Positions 22,151-32,865 of a DNA stretch of 64,000 nucleotides are shown piece after piece. Numbering within the stretch: the stretch's first letter is position 1; every line of letters starts with the position of its first letter. The DNA is taken from the NCBI GenBank assembly GCA_038373885.1, contig JAWZYV010011611.1, positions 1-64,000 of the forward strand, read 5' to 3'. The notes under the pieces are model-generated. The model was not told the DNA's origin. It saw only the letters and a program-made list of their open reading frames with translations, and did no database searches. The translations under genes and the position numbers were made by a program. Origin of the DNA: Cheiracanthium punctorium (Eukaryota > Arthropoda > Arachnida > Araneae > Cheiracanthiidae).

Positions 22151-23029
22151 TAGATTCAAACTTACGTGACGCAAACACTCTCTGAAAAAAGAGTTATACT
22201 TTGCTTACGCTATCAAAGCCGTATTAAAGTTAGCTTTAAATTTTACTTGACCCGAATATCAAGTACTTTTAAAGAGACATTGGGATGAGGGTATATGCTT
22301 CAAATTAGATTAAAAGGAGAATAACTATTTTTAATAATAGAAAGTACAATTTAAAATTTCTGGTTGTTTGATGTATAAGTGTTATTGATAAATATGCGTT
22401 TGAAGTCGTAAAACAAAGTCCACTTTCATCCTAAAATCTACAAACGGTTAATTCAGGATTTTAGGGAAGCTAGAGCAATGTTGCCACACTGTTTTGTCAA
22501 GAAATCACTATAAACAGGTTAACAAAGAATGAAACTGTAACTTCCAGATCTAGAATGATCCTGGAATTTATGTAATTACGAGTTCTCGCGAGCTAATCCG
22601 TGCTTTTGCATTCTCTGCCACCCGTTGAAGTGTCAGTAAAGTAGTAACTTTTGAAATACACCGTGTAGCTTCAGTAACTGTATAATATACTAAAATGAAA
22701 CAGTTATGAAAAGTTTATGTACAATTATCGAATCCCTTTGGAGTAAATTCTTGAAATTTGAAATTAAAGAATGTGAAACTTTTTTTTTAATATTCGTCAA
22801 TAATATTTATTCTTATAATGTTAATTTTCTATGGGCAACAAATTAATTATACTCGAGCAATAATATGCGTTATTAACGAAAGCATTTTTTACATTCAATA
22901 ATGAAACTATGCTTTATACTGACAAAATTTTACGCTACTTCGAAAACAATCGCCGCGAGCATTTTTGATGCGGATTTATAGAAACGTGACACTATTTTAT
23001 GTTTTCACATTTTCGGCGGTGTTTAACCC
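22151..23029. other. possibly unique intergenic DNA
   Basis: I see no repeat shared with the rest of the window and no coding frame. It ends at the duplication of hAT element 3. Confidence 0.45.
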
Positions 23030-23401
23030 CACTAAAATAGAGATGGCCAATGATTCGATGAGTCGAATCAGTGATTCGAATCTTGGTACTGAGTGGCTCA
23101 GTCTTTACACTCACTCTCTAACGATTCGAATCTCAAGCCCTCAACTGTGGGGAAATACATTCCAAGTTCGAAGGGAAGGAAATCTTATTTTCCGTTTGCC
23201 GTTCCCAGAGATTTTCCCTTACTCTTTACGACTCTTTTCGACTCTTTACGACTCTTTTCGACTCTGAGTCGATAGATGATTTGAAACAGCAAATGAGTGG
23301 GTGTGGCTGAGTTGGTCACTGAGTTGGTGCAGCAACGAATCTTTACTGATTCAGTGTTTCGCTCTGTTTCGGTGATTGTATACAATCGTTGAGATTTGTT
23401 A

Positions 23402-23560
23402 GTTTTTCGAATCTTCTATCGACTCAGAGTCGAAAGGAGTCGAAAAGAGTTGAAAGGATGTTTCATTTAATTGGAGGGTTTTTTTCGAATCTTCTATCGA
23501 CTCAGAGTCGAAAAGAGTTGAAAGGATGTTTCATTTAATTGAAGTTTTTTTTTCGAATCT
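23402..23560. repeat. direct duplication of about 80 bp in hAT element 3
   Basis: The block TTCGAATCTTCTATCGACTC...GAAAGGATGTTTCATTTAAT occurs twice in a row (about 23406-23480 and 23486-23545). Confidence 0.75.
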
Positions 23561-23972
23561 TTGGTGTTTCATTTCTTGGTTGGTGGTCGGATTTAAAGTT
23601 TCATCTGTCTGTGGGTGTGGAGTGGGTCGAACATCGTTTGCTTTTGGCGGGGGGCATAGGCGTTACTTCCTAAGGGCAAGAGGGGTCAATCCCCCCCCCC
23701 GAAAAAAAAATTAAGAAAATTCAAGTATCAGAGCTATTTATAATAACGATATTTTCTACCATCGGAAACATTTTGTCACCCCATCCAAATATTACATGCC
23801 AATTTACATCAATGCTCGTGGAAGAGCGGGGGGTGTCTCAAAGTTGTTTAAACCCTTTTCCCTCGGTGGTATTCCCTCCTTCCAACTTGTCTGGATGGTT
23901 TAATATTTGTTTAAAATTTAATGAAACATCCCTTTTCTACTTTTAACTTCAATATATGTCCCCCTGCCCCCA

Positions 23973-23977
<5 letters not shown>

Positions 23978-24018
<41 letters not shown>
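23978..24018. repeat. 41-base poly-A tract
   Basis: Uninterrupted A run preceded by C-rich CCCCTGCCCCCACCCTC. It could be a retroposon tail, but no duplication was identified. Confidence 0.9.
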
Positions 24019-24020
<2 letters not shown>

Positions 24021-24550
24021 GGAACGTTAAGTTTACATGGTGGCGGGTTTTCATGTGAAGGGAAATAGAATGAAATAAAGTTAGGATTGTGCTTGTCACT
24101 TTTAATGAAGGATACAGGGGAGGTATTAAGCGCTCTCTCAAAAGGACTTTGTAGTAAGCAAAATAACATTTCGCTTTATTGCTGCAGATTTCGTTTAAGA
24201 TATTTTTTTTACCTTGTTTGTCGTTTAAGGGGAATTATTTTCTTTTCTTTCGTAATTCAGAGAAATACAAAATAGGGCCTAAAGCAGTGGCGTAGTTAGT
24301 GTTATTGACAGTGGCGTAGCCAGGATTTTATTTCGGGGTGGGCTGGGTATCAAATTTAAAGATAAAGTTCAATTGTAAGCTAAGTAAAGGGTCCCATTTT
24401 TTGGGGGGGGGCAGCAGCCCCTCAGTAGGACTGGGCCAAAAATCGATAAATATCGACATATCGGTTTTATTTCAACATCAAATATCCGATATTCCCATTT
24501 TCATTTCAGTGAAATCTCGAATTCGATAAAGGTCAAAAATACAGGCCGGC

Positions 24551-24718
24551 CAGGGGCGTAGCCAGAAATTTTTCATGGGGAGGTTATGACTACTGCAACT
24601 CATATATATGTATACGTGTGTATGATAATGTAGTGAAGAATATACATTTTGTATGGCAAAAAATTCCTCATGGGGGGTTATGACCCCCCTAACCCCCCCC
24701 CCCTAGGCTACGCCTCTG
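24551..24718. mobile_element. 168-bp hAT MITE nested in hAT element 3
   Basis: The ends are CAGGGGCGTAGCCAGAAATT and, inverted, CAGAGGCGTAGCC. The perfect 8-bp duplication AGGCCGGC flanks it (24543-24550, 24719-24726). Internally it is the reverse complement of the MITE at 21628-21798. Confidence 0.93.
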
Positions 24719-24825
24719 AGGCCGGCGATAAGAAAATCCTGAGATCAATACCAGCTTGTGATGCTTTTGCTACTGCTTTCTCTCCGTTTATGACGATGCC
24801 GGATTGCGGAAAAAACAGCTCCATG

Positions 24826-25345
24826 GTTTATTAGTCTAATTACCATAATTAATTAACGTATATCCCGGAAACTATCCACCGGAGCGCGTTTTTATTGATT
24901 CTCGACCCCCCGTAGGCTCAACACCCCAGCGATACTTAAAATTTCGAATGCTTTGACACCAAACTTAACCTTTTAATCTTACAGGCCCAGGGGGTCATAC
25001 GAAGCTCCCCTATATTTTCAATTTGGGCATTTTAAACACTAGCCTCCTTCGGCGGCATCTCCAAAGCCTGGAAACCATCCCAGAGCCAATTTCTACATGT
25101 TTGCAGTCCTTTTAAGCCTCAATCATAGTTAATTAGTCTAATTACCATAATTAATTAATGTATATCTCGGAAACTATCCATCGGAGCGCGTTTTTATTGA
25201 TTCTCGACCCCCCCCCCCCTTAGGAACCCCCATCGTTGCATAAAATTTCGAATGCTTTGACACCAAACTTAACCTTTTAATCTTACAGGCCTAGGGGGTC
25301 ATACGAAGCTCCCCTGTATTTTCATTTCGGGCAGTTTAAACACTA
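24826..25345. repeat. two direct repeats of about 215 bp, 304-bp period
   Basis: Copies at 24826-25044 and 25130-25345 share ATTACCATAATTAATTAA, GGAGCGCGTTTTTATTGATT, AAATTTCGAATGCTTTGACA, CACCAAACTTAACCTTTTAA and GGGGGTCATACGAAGCTCCC. They are separated by about 85 bp of unrelated sequence. Confidence 0.85.
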
Positions 25346-25716
25346 GTTTTCTCGAGCAAGGAGAGAGAGATGCTAACTGCCCGAGAACTCAGCGGAGAAG
25401 AAACCCGATGAATGGGTGAAGGGTGTTTAAATAGTACGGCTTTCGGCGCAGAGAGAGGGAAAATTTCTTTAGTTGTTTTATTGATTGAAGATTCGAATCA
25501 CTAATTCGAATTATCGAAATAGTGAGCGAGTCGAGATTCGAATCAGTAAAATGAGCCGAACCGCCCATCTCTACACTAAAATCTTATTAATTTGACTTTA
25601 AAAATGTTTTCCCGTTTCTTTCCTGTAAAATCGTCTGTTCTAAAGATGCAAAATAATTCTGGTGTGATAATTGGATAAAGTTACTTGCACAACTTTAGTA
25701 AGTAACTAGCTAAAGT

Positions 25717-25733
25717 ACCCGTTCTTCGCACGG
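25717..25733 (-). other. Helitron 3' hairpin
   Basis: CCCGTGCGAAGAACGGG on the minus strand folds into a short stem about 12 bp before the CTAGT terminus. Confidence 0.75.
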
Positions 25734-25874
25734 GAATGAATAGACTTTTTGACATTAATATTTGTTGTGATTACTATTTATTGTAATAAAGAGATATAGC
25801 AAAATGGATATCGCGTTATATTGTGTGCAATAATCATGCATACCGAATTTCAAGGCAATCGTTTTTACGTTGCA

Positions 25875-26650
25875 GAAGGCGATGCGGCGTAGCGCAATCT
25901 AGTGGCGAGTTTTAGCAAAACGGATACGGCGAAAATATTCTTCGCATTCAGATATCGATGAATACGAATTTTCATGTGATCGGCTGAATAGTCCTGAAGT
26001 TCATGTGTTGACGCGACATCTACTGTCAAGTTATAGGAAAATGGATAGCGCCAAACTCTTCCCGTGTTCAAATATCTATGTATACCTATTTTCATAGCGA
26101 TCATTCGCACAGTCAAGAAGTGATACACTGCAGGGCCATCTAGTGGTTAATTAAAGTAATGATTTGCTACAGCGCCGTCATGTGGCGAGTTATAGCAAAA
26201 TGGATAACGCCAAAATATTCTCATTGTTCAAATAGCTATGTGTACTGATTTTCATAGCCACCGTTTGAATGGTCAAAAATTTGGTCTGCTGCAGCGTCAT
26301 CTAGTGGCGAGTTAAAATAATAATGCATTGCAGTGCCATCTAGTGGTGAGTAACATCAAAAGTAACACAGTTAGAATATATTCTTCGTGCTCAAATGTGT
26401 AAGTATAAAAAATTTTATGCCGACCGGTCGAACGGTATAGAAGTTGATGCGTTGCAGCGCTATTTAGCGGTAAGTTACAGCAAATGGATAGTGAAAAATA
26501 TTCTCCGTGTTCTAATATCCGCGTGTACCAAATTTCATCGAAATGGGTTGGACGATATTCGCATAGCAAACGTCTAAACGGAATAGAATTCGACGTTCTG
26601 CTGTGCCACCTAGTGACAAGTTAGAGGAAAACGGATAGCATAAAAACCTT
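25875..26650. repeat. minisatellite with GCGCCATCTAGTGG units
   Basis: Five to six diverged units of about 130-150 bp. Each has a CATCTAGTGGCGAGTTA block, AGCAAAATGGATAGCGCCAA, a TATTCT--GTGTTCAAATAT block and a CATAGCGATCG-TTGA-CGGTC block. It lies inside the 3'-most Helitron. Confidence 0.75.
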
Positions 26651-26769
26651 CTCCATGATAAAAGACTTAGGTGAACAAAATTTCATGGTGATCGGTGAAA
26701 CGGTGCTGAGTTTTTCAACCTCCTACACACATACCAACATTCATTTTTATCTATCACCAGTCTTATTAT

Positions 26770-27761
26770 ATATACCAGTTTCAAGTAAAATCCAGTTTCA
26801 AATCTAAGCCTCGCCAAAGTGCCAGCATACGCCATTTTGCAAGAGTTTTTTCAGGGAATCATTCGAAGCATTGACTTAGCAGCAATCAATATGGGAAATG
26901 GTTCGACCGCCAGGCATTTTTTTGAAAAGTGGAATCCCTTAATACAGCCTCATTTTTTAAATTATCAACTATAACATGTTTTATTCATCGTTACCTCGAT
27001 GTACTAAATGCGAAGATTTCAATTTTCTGAAATTTGGCGGATTTCCCCCGAGTTAAATCAATGTACTCAATTGGCGAGAATTCTGAAGCTACATCGCTTG
27101 AAATGCCCTAAGAACTGCATTATTTCTGCAGGGATAGTTAAAATTTAATGCTGTAATCTAAGAAAACCTATACACTTGTTTTCAAAAATGCTATTCCCTT
27201 AAGCTCTCAGTAAATTGCGCCAAAAAGCCTAAAACTGTGCAAACCGCTAGAACTCACTTTCTAAAAATCGGCCTATCAGCCATTTTATTTTTCGCCTAAC
27301 TAAAAAAATTTACATATTAGTCTCGGAAATCTTCGATCCTCATTGTTTTGCGTATAAAACATTTCATTCCTGCTCTCATTTCTTATGCGCACACGACATT
27401 ATAATTAAAATAATAACCTTACAAATATAAACTAAAAAAATCATTATTATTCTTTTATTTTCACTTTAAGAATTTAAAATACTTTATTCGGCAAAATCGC
27501 CACACATGGCAGAAGATGCTTATTTCACACTTTCACTACAGGGGTTACAATTACATAAAGCTTTCTGCTTGGAGAACACAAAAAATCTCTTAAAATCCGA
27601 GAACGGGTGGACTTTCAAAGTTTTAAAGTGGACTATCATTTATTCTATATTATTTTGCATATATCTGTGTAAAATTTCAGGCTGACAGGTCCATTTTTGT
27701 GGAATTGTATACTACCCAAATCAACAAATTGACAAACAGAATTTCATTTTTATTTATAAGA
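26770..27761 (-). mobile_element. Helitron unit, copy 1
   Basis: Shares with 28686-29687 the start CCAGTTTCAAATCTAAGCC, the string GGTTCGACCGCCAGGCATTT, and the end ACAGAATTTCATTTTTATTT on the plus strand. 5' terminus TC on the minus strand at 27761. Confidence 0.75.
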
Positions 27762-27769
27762 TAACCTAC

Positions 27770-28683
27770 GCTTGTTTTTAAAAATACCCTCTCATTAAAT
27801 TGCGCCAAGCGCTAGAATCATAGAAAATCTGACACACTTTCAGATTTTAAATACGCACTAAAGTGCTATATATAAAAAGAGTTATAATCCATAGGTATTC
27901 CGTATTTTCGTTCCTTATTTTATTAAGTTGGAAAGTGTATCATTATTCATGAGTGTGATTAAACAAAATTTAAATTGATATTTCTAACATCCTTTCTTCT
28001 GGATTTAATATATTAGAAATAGATGCAGAAAAGCTGCTCAGAAAAATTTACAATTCCAACTGAATGAAAATTTCAAAAACTTATACGCAGGTGTATTCAT
28101 AACCCAAACAGCAGACTATTAAATTACGATAAATAGCGCCAAGTGTTAGAATCCTCCTCAAAATCGCACATCAACCCCTTTTATTTTTCGCCCAATTAAA
28201 AAGTTGCACATTTATTTTCGGAAAATTTCCAAATTCTATTTTTCTTTTGAGTATAAATCATTTCAATCCCGCTCTGATTTCACATGCACACGATATTTTA
28301 ATTTAAAAACAACCTTACAAATAATCTAGTCAAAATAAAAAAAATCGTTATTCTTTTACTTTTACTTCAAGAGTCTGAATCATTTAATGAACTGTCGAAT
28401 GTGGCATTGCCGAATGTGGCAACCTAGATAAGCATAATTGTCGCTTAATGCACTGTGGGGTTACAATTACGAAATGGCGGAAACATAAATTAACCTTTTG
28501 CGATACGTTATTATCGATATTTCCTAAAATAGTTCGAATTTTGAAAAAATCGTTTCGAGGTGTGTCGGGACCTGTCATGGAGAATTTCCGTTCAAAAATT
28601 GGTAGGTCTACGATCACCCGTTTGCGAGCTACGCGAGACACAGACAAACAAACAGTTTACACACATTGTTTTATTAATATAGA
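27770..28683 (-). mobile_element. Helitron unit, diverged middle copy
   Basis: 5' terminus TCTATATTAATAAAAC at 28683. The interior repeats landmarks of its neighbours (ATTAAATTGCGCCAAG, CATGCACACGATATTT, TTATTCTTTTACTTTTACTT) but is much less similar, and its first 250 bp are of another Helitron type. Confidence 0.65.
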
Positions 28684-28685
28684 TA

Positions 28686-29687
28686 CCAGTCTCAAATAAA
28701 ATCCAGTTTCAAATCTAAGCCTCGCCAAAGTGCCAACATACGCCATTTTGCAAGAGTTTTTTCAGGGAATCATTCGAAGCATTGACTTAGCAGCAATCAA
28801 AATGGGAAATGGTTCGACCGCCAGGCATTTTTTTGAAAAGTGGAATCCCTTAATACAGCCTCATTTTTTAAATTATCAACTATAACATGTTTTATTCATC
28901 GTTACTCCGATCTACTATATGCGAAGATTTCAATTATCTGAAATTTGGCGGAATTCCCCCAACTAAAATCAATGCACTCAATTGGCGAGAATGCTGAAGA
29001 TAGATCGCTTGAAATTAAATTGCGCCGCACTGCATGCCCTGCATTATTTCCGCACGGATCATTAAAATTTAACGCTGTATTCTAATAAAACCTTTGCACT
29101 TGTTTTCAAAAATCCGTTTCCTTAAGCTCTCAGTAAATTGCGCCAAGCCGGAAACAGTGCAAAGCGCTAGAACTCACTTTCTCGGCATTTGAGCCATTTT
29201 ATTTTTTCGCCAAACTAAAAAATTTTAACATATTAGCCTCGGAAATCTTCAATTCTTATTGTTTTGCGTATAAAACATTTCATTCCTGCTCCGATTTCCC
29301 ATGCACACGATATTATAATTAAAAAAAAAATAACCTTACGAATATAAACTAACAAAAAAAATTCATTATTATTCTTTTATTTTTACTTTGAGAATTTAAA
29401 ACATTTTATTCGGCAAAATCGCCACACATGGCATCCACGATCCTTATTTCACACTTTTTTGACTACAGGGGTTACAATTACGGAAAGCTTTTTGCGAGGA
29501 GAACATAAAAAATCTCTTAAATTCCGGGAACGGGTGGACTTTCAAAGTTTTAAAGTGGACTACGATTTATTCTATATTATTTTACATATCTGTGCAAAAT
29601 TTCAGGCTGATAGGTCCGTTTTTGTGGATTTGTATACGAATCAAATCCACAAACAAACAAACAGAATTTCATTTTTATTTATAAGGA
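28686..29687 (-). mobile_element. Helitron unit, copy 2
   Basis: Close paralogue of 26770-27761 with small indels. 5' terminus TC at 29687, preceded by A. Confidence 0.75.
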
Positions 29688-30121
29688 TTTTCGCTAGGCG
29701 TGCTACAATACTTGGAATGTCATTTTAAATTTGTAAACTTCTAAAACAAATGGTGCTAGTAAACTCCTAGTAAACGAGTTTCAGTAACATTTTAAATAAC
29801 GGCCGTACTGCTAGGGATATATAAATCAGAAAATTAATGCATACACAGCTTTTTAAGGAAGCAGGGGATAGTAGTGCATTGTGTCACTTTGTGTAAATTA
29901 TATGAAAGCATAAAGAAATATTTACTAGATTTTTGTTTTTCTACATCCACCAAAAACAGCTTAATTTAGTATCTTCACTGCAGAAAACAGTTTTGTTTTC
30001 CAGAGGAAAATACCGCAAAATGTAAATGAATATTCTCTAATCTTTCGGCAATAGTGTGGTTCTAAAAATGAACTGAAAAAAGTAACAATATATTATATGT
30101 TAGGTATACTAATTTAAGGAA
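29688..30121. other. no gene seen
   Basis: AT-rich, with no shared repeat or coding frame recognised. Confidence 0.45.
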
Positions 30122-30332
30122 GGGTTTTTTTTTCCCAATGGTTGGCCGCTACCTTGAATTATTTAGCCACAACAGTCCAGAATTGTTGGCATCTTTAAAA
30201 TGGGAGCACCTAGTAGGTGGACCAACGTCCCCCCCCCCTATGAAGGGACAGACAATGACAACCACCGCGAACGACAGGAGTTGAACCCGGAACCATAGTA
30301 CGGTGCTTTACCCACCATACAATCCCGTCGGC
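30122..30332 (-). mobile_element. tRNA-derived SINE, copy 1
   Basis: On the minus strand it begins GCCGACGGGATTGTATGGTG, has GGTAAAGCACCGTACTATGG, and carries a good pol III B box GGTTCAACTCC (30278-30288). It ends in a short A run. Landmarks such as CACCTACTAGGTGC are shared with 47840-48071. An imperfect duplication (AATTTAAGGAAG versus AAATTAAGTAAAG) may flank it. Confidence 0.75.
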
Positions 30333-30451
30333 AAAATTAAGTAAAGTAACATTTTACAAAAGTCAATCACACTAATATGTAATTAGGTAAATTTTAGCAA
30401 CCAAAAATTCGTAATTGTCTTTTCTATTACTCAAAAATTGTGCTGTCTATT
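30333..30451. other. short AT-rich spacer
   Basis: No gene; ends at the retrotransposon target duplication. Confidence 0.45.
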
Positions 30452-30466
30452 TGAGTAAAGTATTAG

Positions 30467-31024
30467 ATTAATATTGACGTCCGAAGCCGGATCAACCAAA
30501 CTGGTACTTTTAGTGTGACTCGTGCGTCGGAGATTCGCATTCTTGTGCTAATCATCCCATACTTACCTTAGCGGACGGAGAAGGCGCTGCTGATTATATC
30601 ATTGTTCTTCAAACTTCAAGTTCCAGTGAAGCAGGTATTGGTTCTCAAGGACTTTCAAGGGTACTTGGCGGTGAGAGCTCCCTACCTATCTTTTGAGTGC
30701 TTGATCCAGCGGTTCTGCTCAGTGGTTTTTCGGACCGGTTCTTTTCAGAGCCTTCTCGGGAAGATAACTACTGGACTGGTGACGATCCTGCTGTCTGTCT
30801 CTTGCTGTTTTTCCTCAGTGAGTTTTTATTTACATCTTTTTGGCAAACTACGATACTGCTCCCGGTATCGCCTTGATGTCCCGGACTGCACTCAGTAATC
30901 AACCAGTGTCTTCATGGGAAGCATTGAAGGAGTGTTACTGTGTAGCCCCCCCTTTTTTTGCCAAGTCTTTCTTTTTCTGATCCCCACGTAGGGATTCTTC
31001 CATTACACTCACCAACTTCTTAAG
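30467..31024 (+). other. 5' UTR of the Jockey-clade element
   Basis: 557 bp without a domain. A frame at 30602-30898 codes a Cys- and Phe-rich peptide with no recognisable family. Elements of this clade usually use an internal promoter here; I cannot point to one. Confidence 0.6.
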
Positions 31025-32865
31025 ATGGCTTCTAACAGCTACAGACAAACTTTTGAGCAGCTCTATGCTGACAAAGAGAAAAATAATCTTTATGTTTATT
31101 TTATTGGATTCTTAGACATTGTGGATTCTCTTGTTGCTCAGCAACATCCTATCTTACAGAAATTACCTGACTATGACAAGCAAGTCATGACGTTCATTGA
31201 CACACCTACCACGGGCACCCTTGCGGTGATCCCTATCTTCAAAGAGTATAAAGCTTACATGACGGTACAAACCCACGACGTTTTCAGTCAACTAGGCTTA
31301 TTTCCGCTATCGTTACACAGGAAACGTGGTCGCGACATTGAGGGTGATTCCCACGATGCCAAGCATAAGCCAAAAGACTTACCATCTTCTTCCGAACACT
31401 CAGAGGGTGAAATTGAAATAGATGCCATCGACACTAACAACTCCAGTCAAACTCCTGAGGCACTAAGCTCCGGTACACCTAACGCACCAGTCGACAACCA
31501 CTTAAATAATGTACATGATGAGAAGTAGACTTAAATGCTGTCGGCACAAAACATCGTTTCTTCTGCGAATTCCCCGCAGGGACACATACCACTCACTGTG
31601 AAGCAATTTCTAAAATTGTTGGACACCAAGTCCTCTGTAAATACACTGGACAACTTTTCATGATTTCTCTTAAGAATGACCTCAAATTTCGAGAGGTTCA
31701 AGCATATCTTAAGAATAACCAAATTGGATGCCAAACCTTTGACCCAAAGCGGCAAAGGCCTATCAAAATTATGATTAAAGGTATTTCATCCTCCACACCT
31801 AAAAATGAAATTGAGGACTTCCTCACTTTCTTGGGCTATGTCCCACTCAACATTGCGTTTATTCGTAATAAATTAAAAAAAACTACTACCATACTGCGTC
31901 GTGGGCCTTCAACGCACCTCTAACATAGAGGAGGTCTACAGCTTAACCAATTACCAATAGCTTTCCATTACCGTTGAAAAATATCACGGTAATAAAGTTA
32001 AAATGTGTCACAATTGAAACATATGGTCACTCCTCGTTCAACTGCACCTTGACCCCAAGGTGCATGAAATGTGCCGGAAATCACTTGTTCCGAAACTGCC
32101 CCACCAAGGGCAAAGACCCTGTTTGCTGTGCAAACTGTTCGGGCCCTCATGTGTCGATTTACCATGGTTGCCCCCAAAACCCCTAAATCGTCATAAAACT
32201 TTGCTACCAAGCCCATTACTCCTAAGGCCACTGGTAACAATCCCACTATGCGTCAAAAACTTGCACCCTGCGCCGCAGCCCCACCGGGAACTTCTGTATG
32301 GACCCAAGTGGGTAGAAAACGCAAACAAAATCAAACCATCTATCTTTTCGATCAACCTGAGACTGATGCTCAGACTCACACTTCAAATACCGTGGAGAAT
32401 ATGATAACCGAAACAGAGCCTTCTCAGAACTCTGCCACCAGCTCTGAAGTAATTCCCACTGATAACACTGACATCAACAACAAGACCAACAACGTACCTG
32501 ATCCTGGTTCTCAAACCACCAAATCTAGACAACCAAACAAGGTTACCACAAATAACAAAAAACACACTGCCAAAAATACTGGCAAAAAGCCTAAACCTAA
32601 ATAGAAGGCTACCCAACCTAAACGCCCTAAGGCTAAAAGTGCTACCACTAATGATGCCACATCAATTACCTCACTTGTTGAGGTTATTCAAACTATTCGA
32701 GAGTTAAACGAAATTCTTGATATTCCCTCCCTCCTCCGTACACTGCGGGAGGCTATTACAGCAGTTCAAGAATATGATGACCCACTGGATAAGGCCTTTG
32801 CGCTACTCCAAATCATTGCTGGCAAACTAGACACCGAACATGAAGAGACACCAAATGAATCTTAG
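31025..32865 (+). pseudogene. ORF1 (gag-like nucleic-acid-binding protein), broken
   Basis: The ATG at 31025 starts a 167-codon segment ending at 31528. The frame shifts near 31520 and continues as IVGHQVLCKYTGQLF and then IKIMIKGISSSTPKNEIEDF, which fits a PRE_C2HC-type domain. It breaks again near 31890-31930. Three zinc knuckles follow at 32005-32175: CHN-(stop for Cys)...YGHSSFNC, CMKCAGNHLFRNC and CANCSGPHVSIYHGC. In the first knuckle a Cys codon has become TGA. A basic Lys-rich tail (GKKPKPK, in-frame TAG at 32602-32604) leads to the natural stop TAG at 32863-32865. ORF1 proteins of this clade bind element RNA and act as chaperones (family knowledge). Confidence 0.85.

Larger units (their letters stand above)
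23038..25573. mobile_element. non-autonomous hAT-type element 3
   Basis: The ends are TAGAGATGGCCAATGATTCG and, inverted, TAGAGATGGGCGGTTCGG. A perfect 8-bp duplication CACTAAAA flanks it (23030-23037, 25574-25581). The ends are rich in GATTCGAATC palindromes and in GACTCAGAGTC/GACTCTTTTCGACTC strings, a different subterminal code from elements 1 and 2 although the outermost nine bases are shared. No transposase frame. It contains a nested MITE, a poly-A tract and a direct repeat. Confidence 0.9.
25705..29687 (-). mobile_element. tandem/nested non-autonomous Helitrons
   Basis: The minus-strand 3' terminus at 25705 ends in CTAGT next to T, preceded by the hairpin CCCGTGCGAAGAACGGG (25717-25733). 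Helitron-type 5' termini, each preceded by A, are at 27761 (TCTTATAAATAAAAATG), 28683 (TCTATATTAATAAAAC) and 29687 (TCCTTATAAATAAAAATG); a decayed one is near 26753. Units 26770-27761 and 28686-29687 are closely similar, and 27770-28683 is a diverged third copy. No Rep/helicase frame is present, so all are non-autonomous. CTAGT, the 3' hairpin and A^T insertion are Helitron family features. Confidence 0.8.

Noticed and set aside
30602..30898. 98-codon frame in the LINE 5' UTR
   Set aside because: No domain, and it lies upstream of a well-defined ORF1 in the usual place of a 5' UTR.
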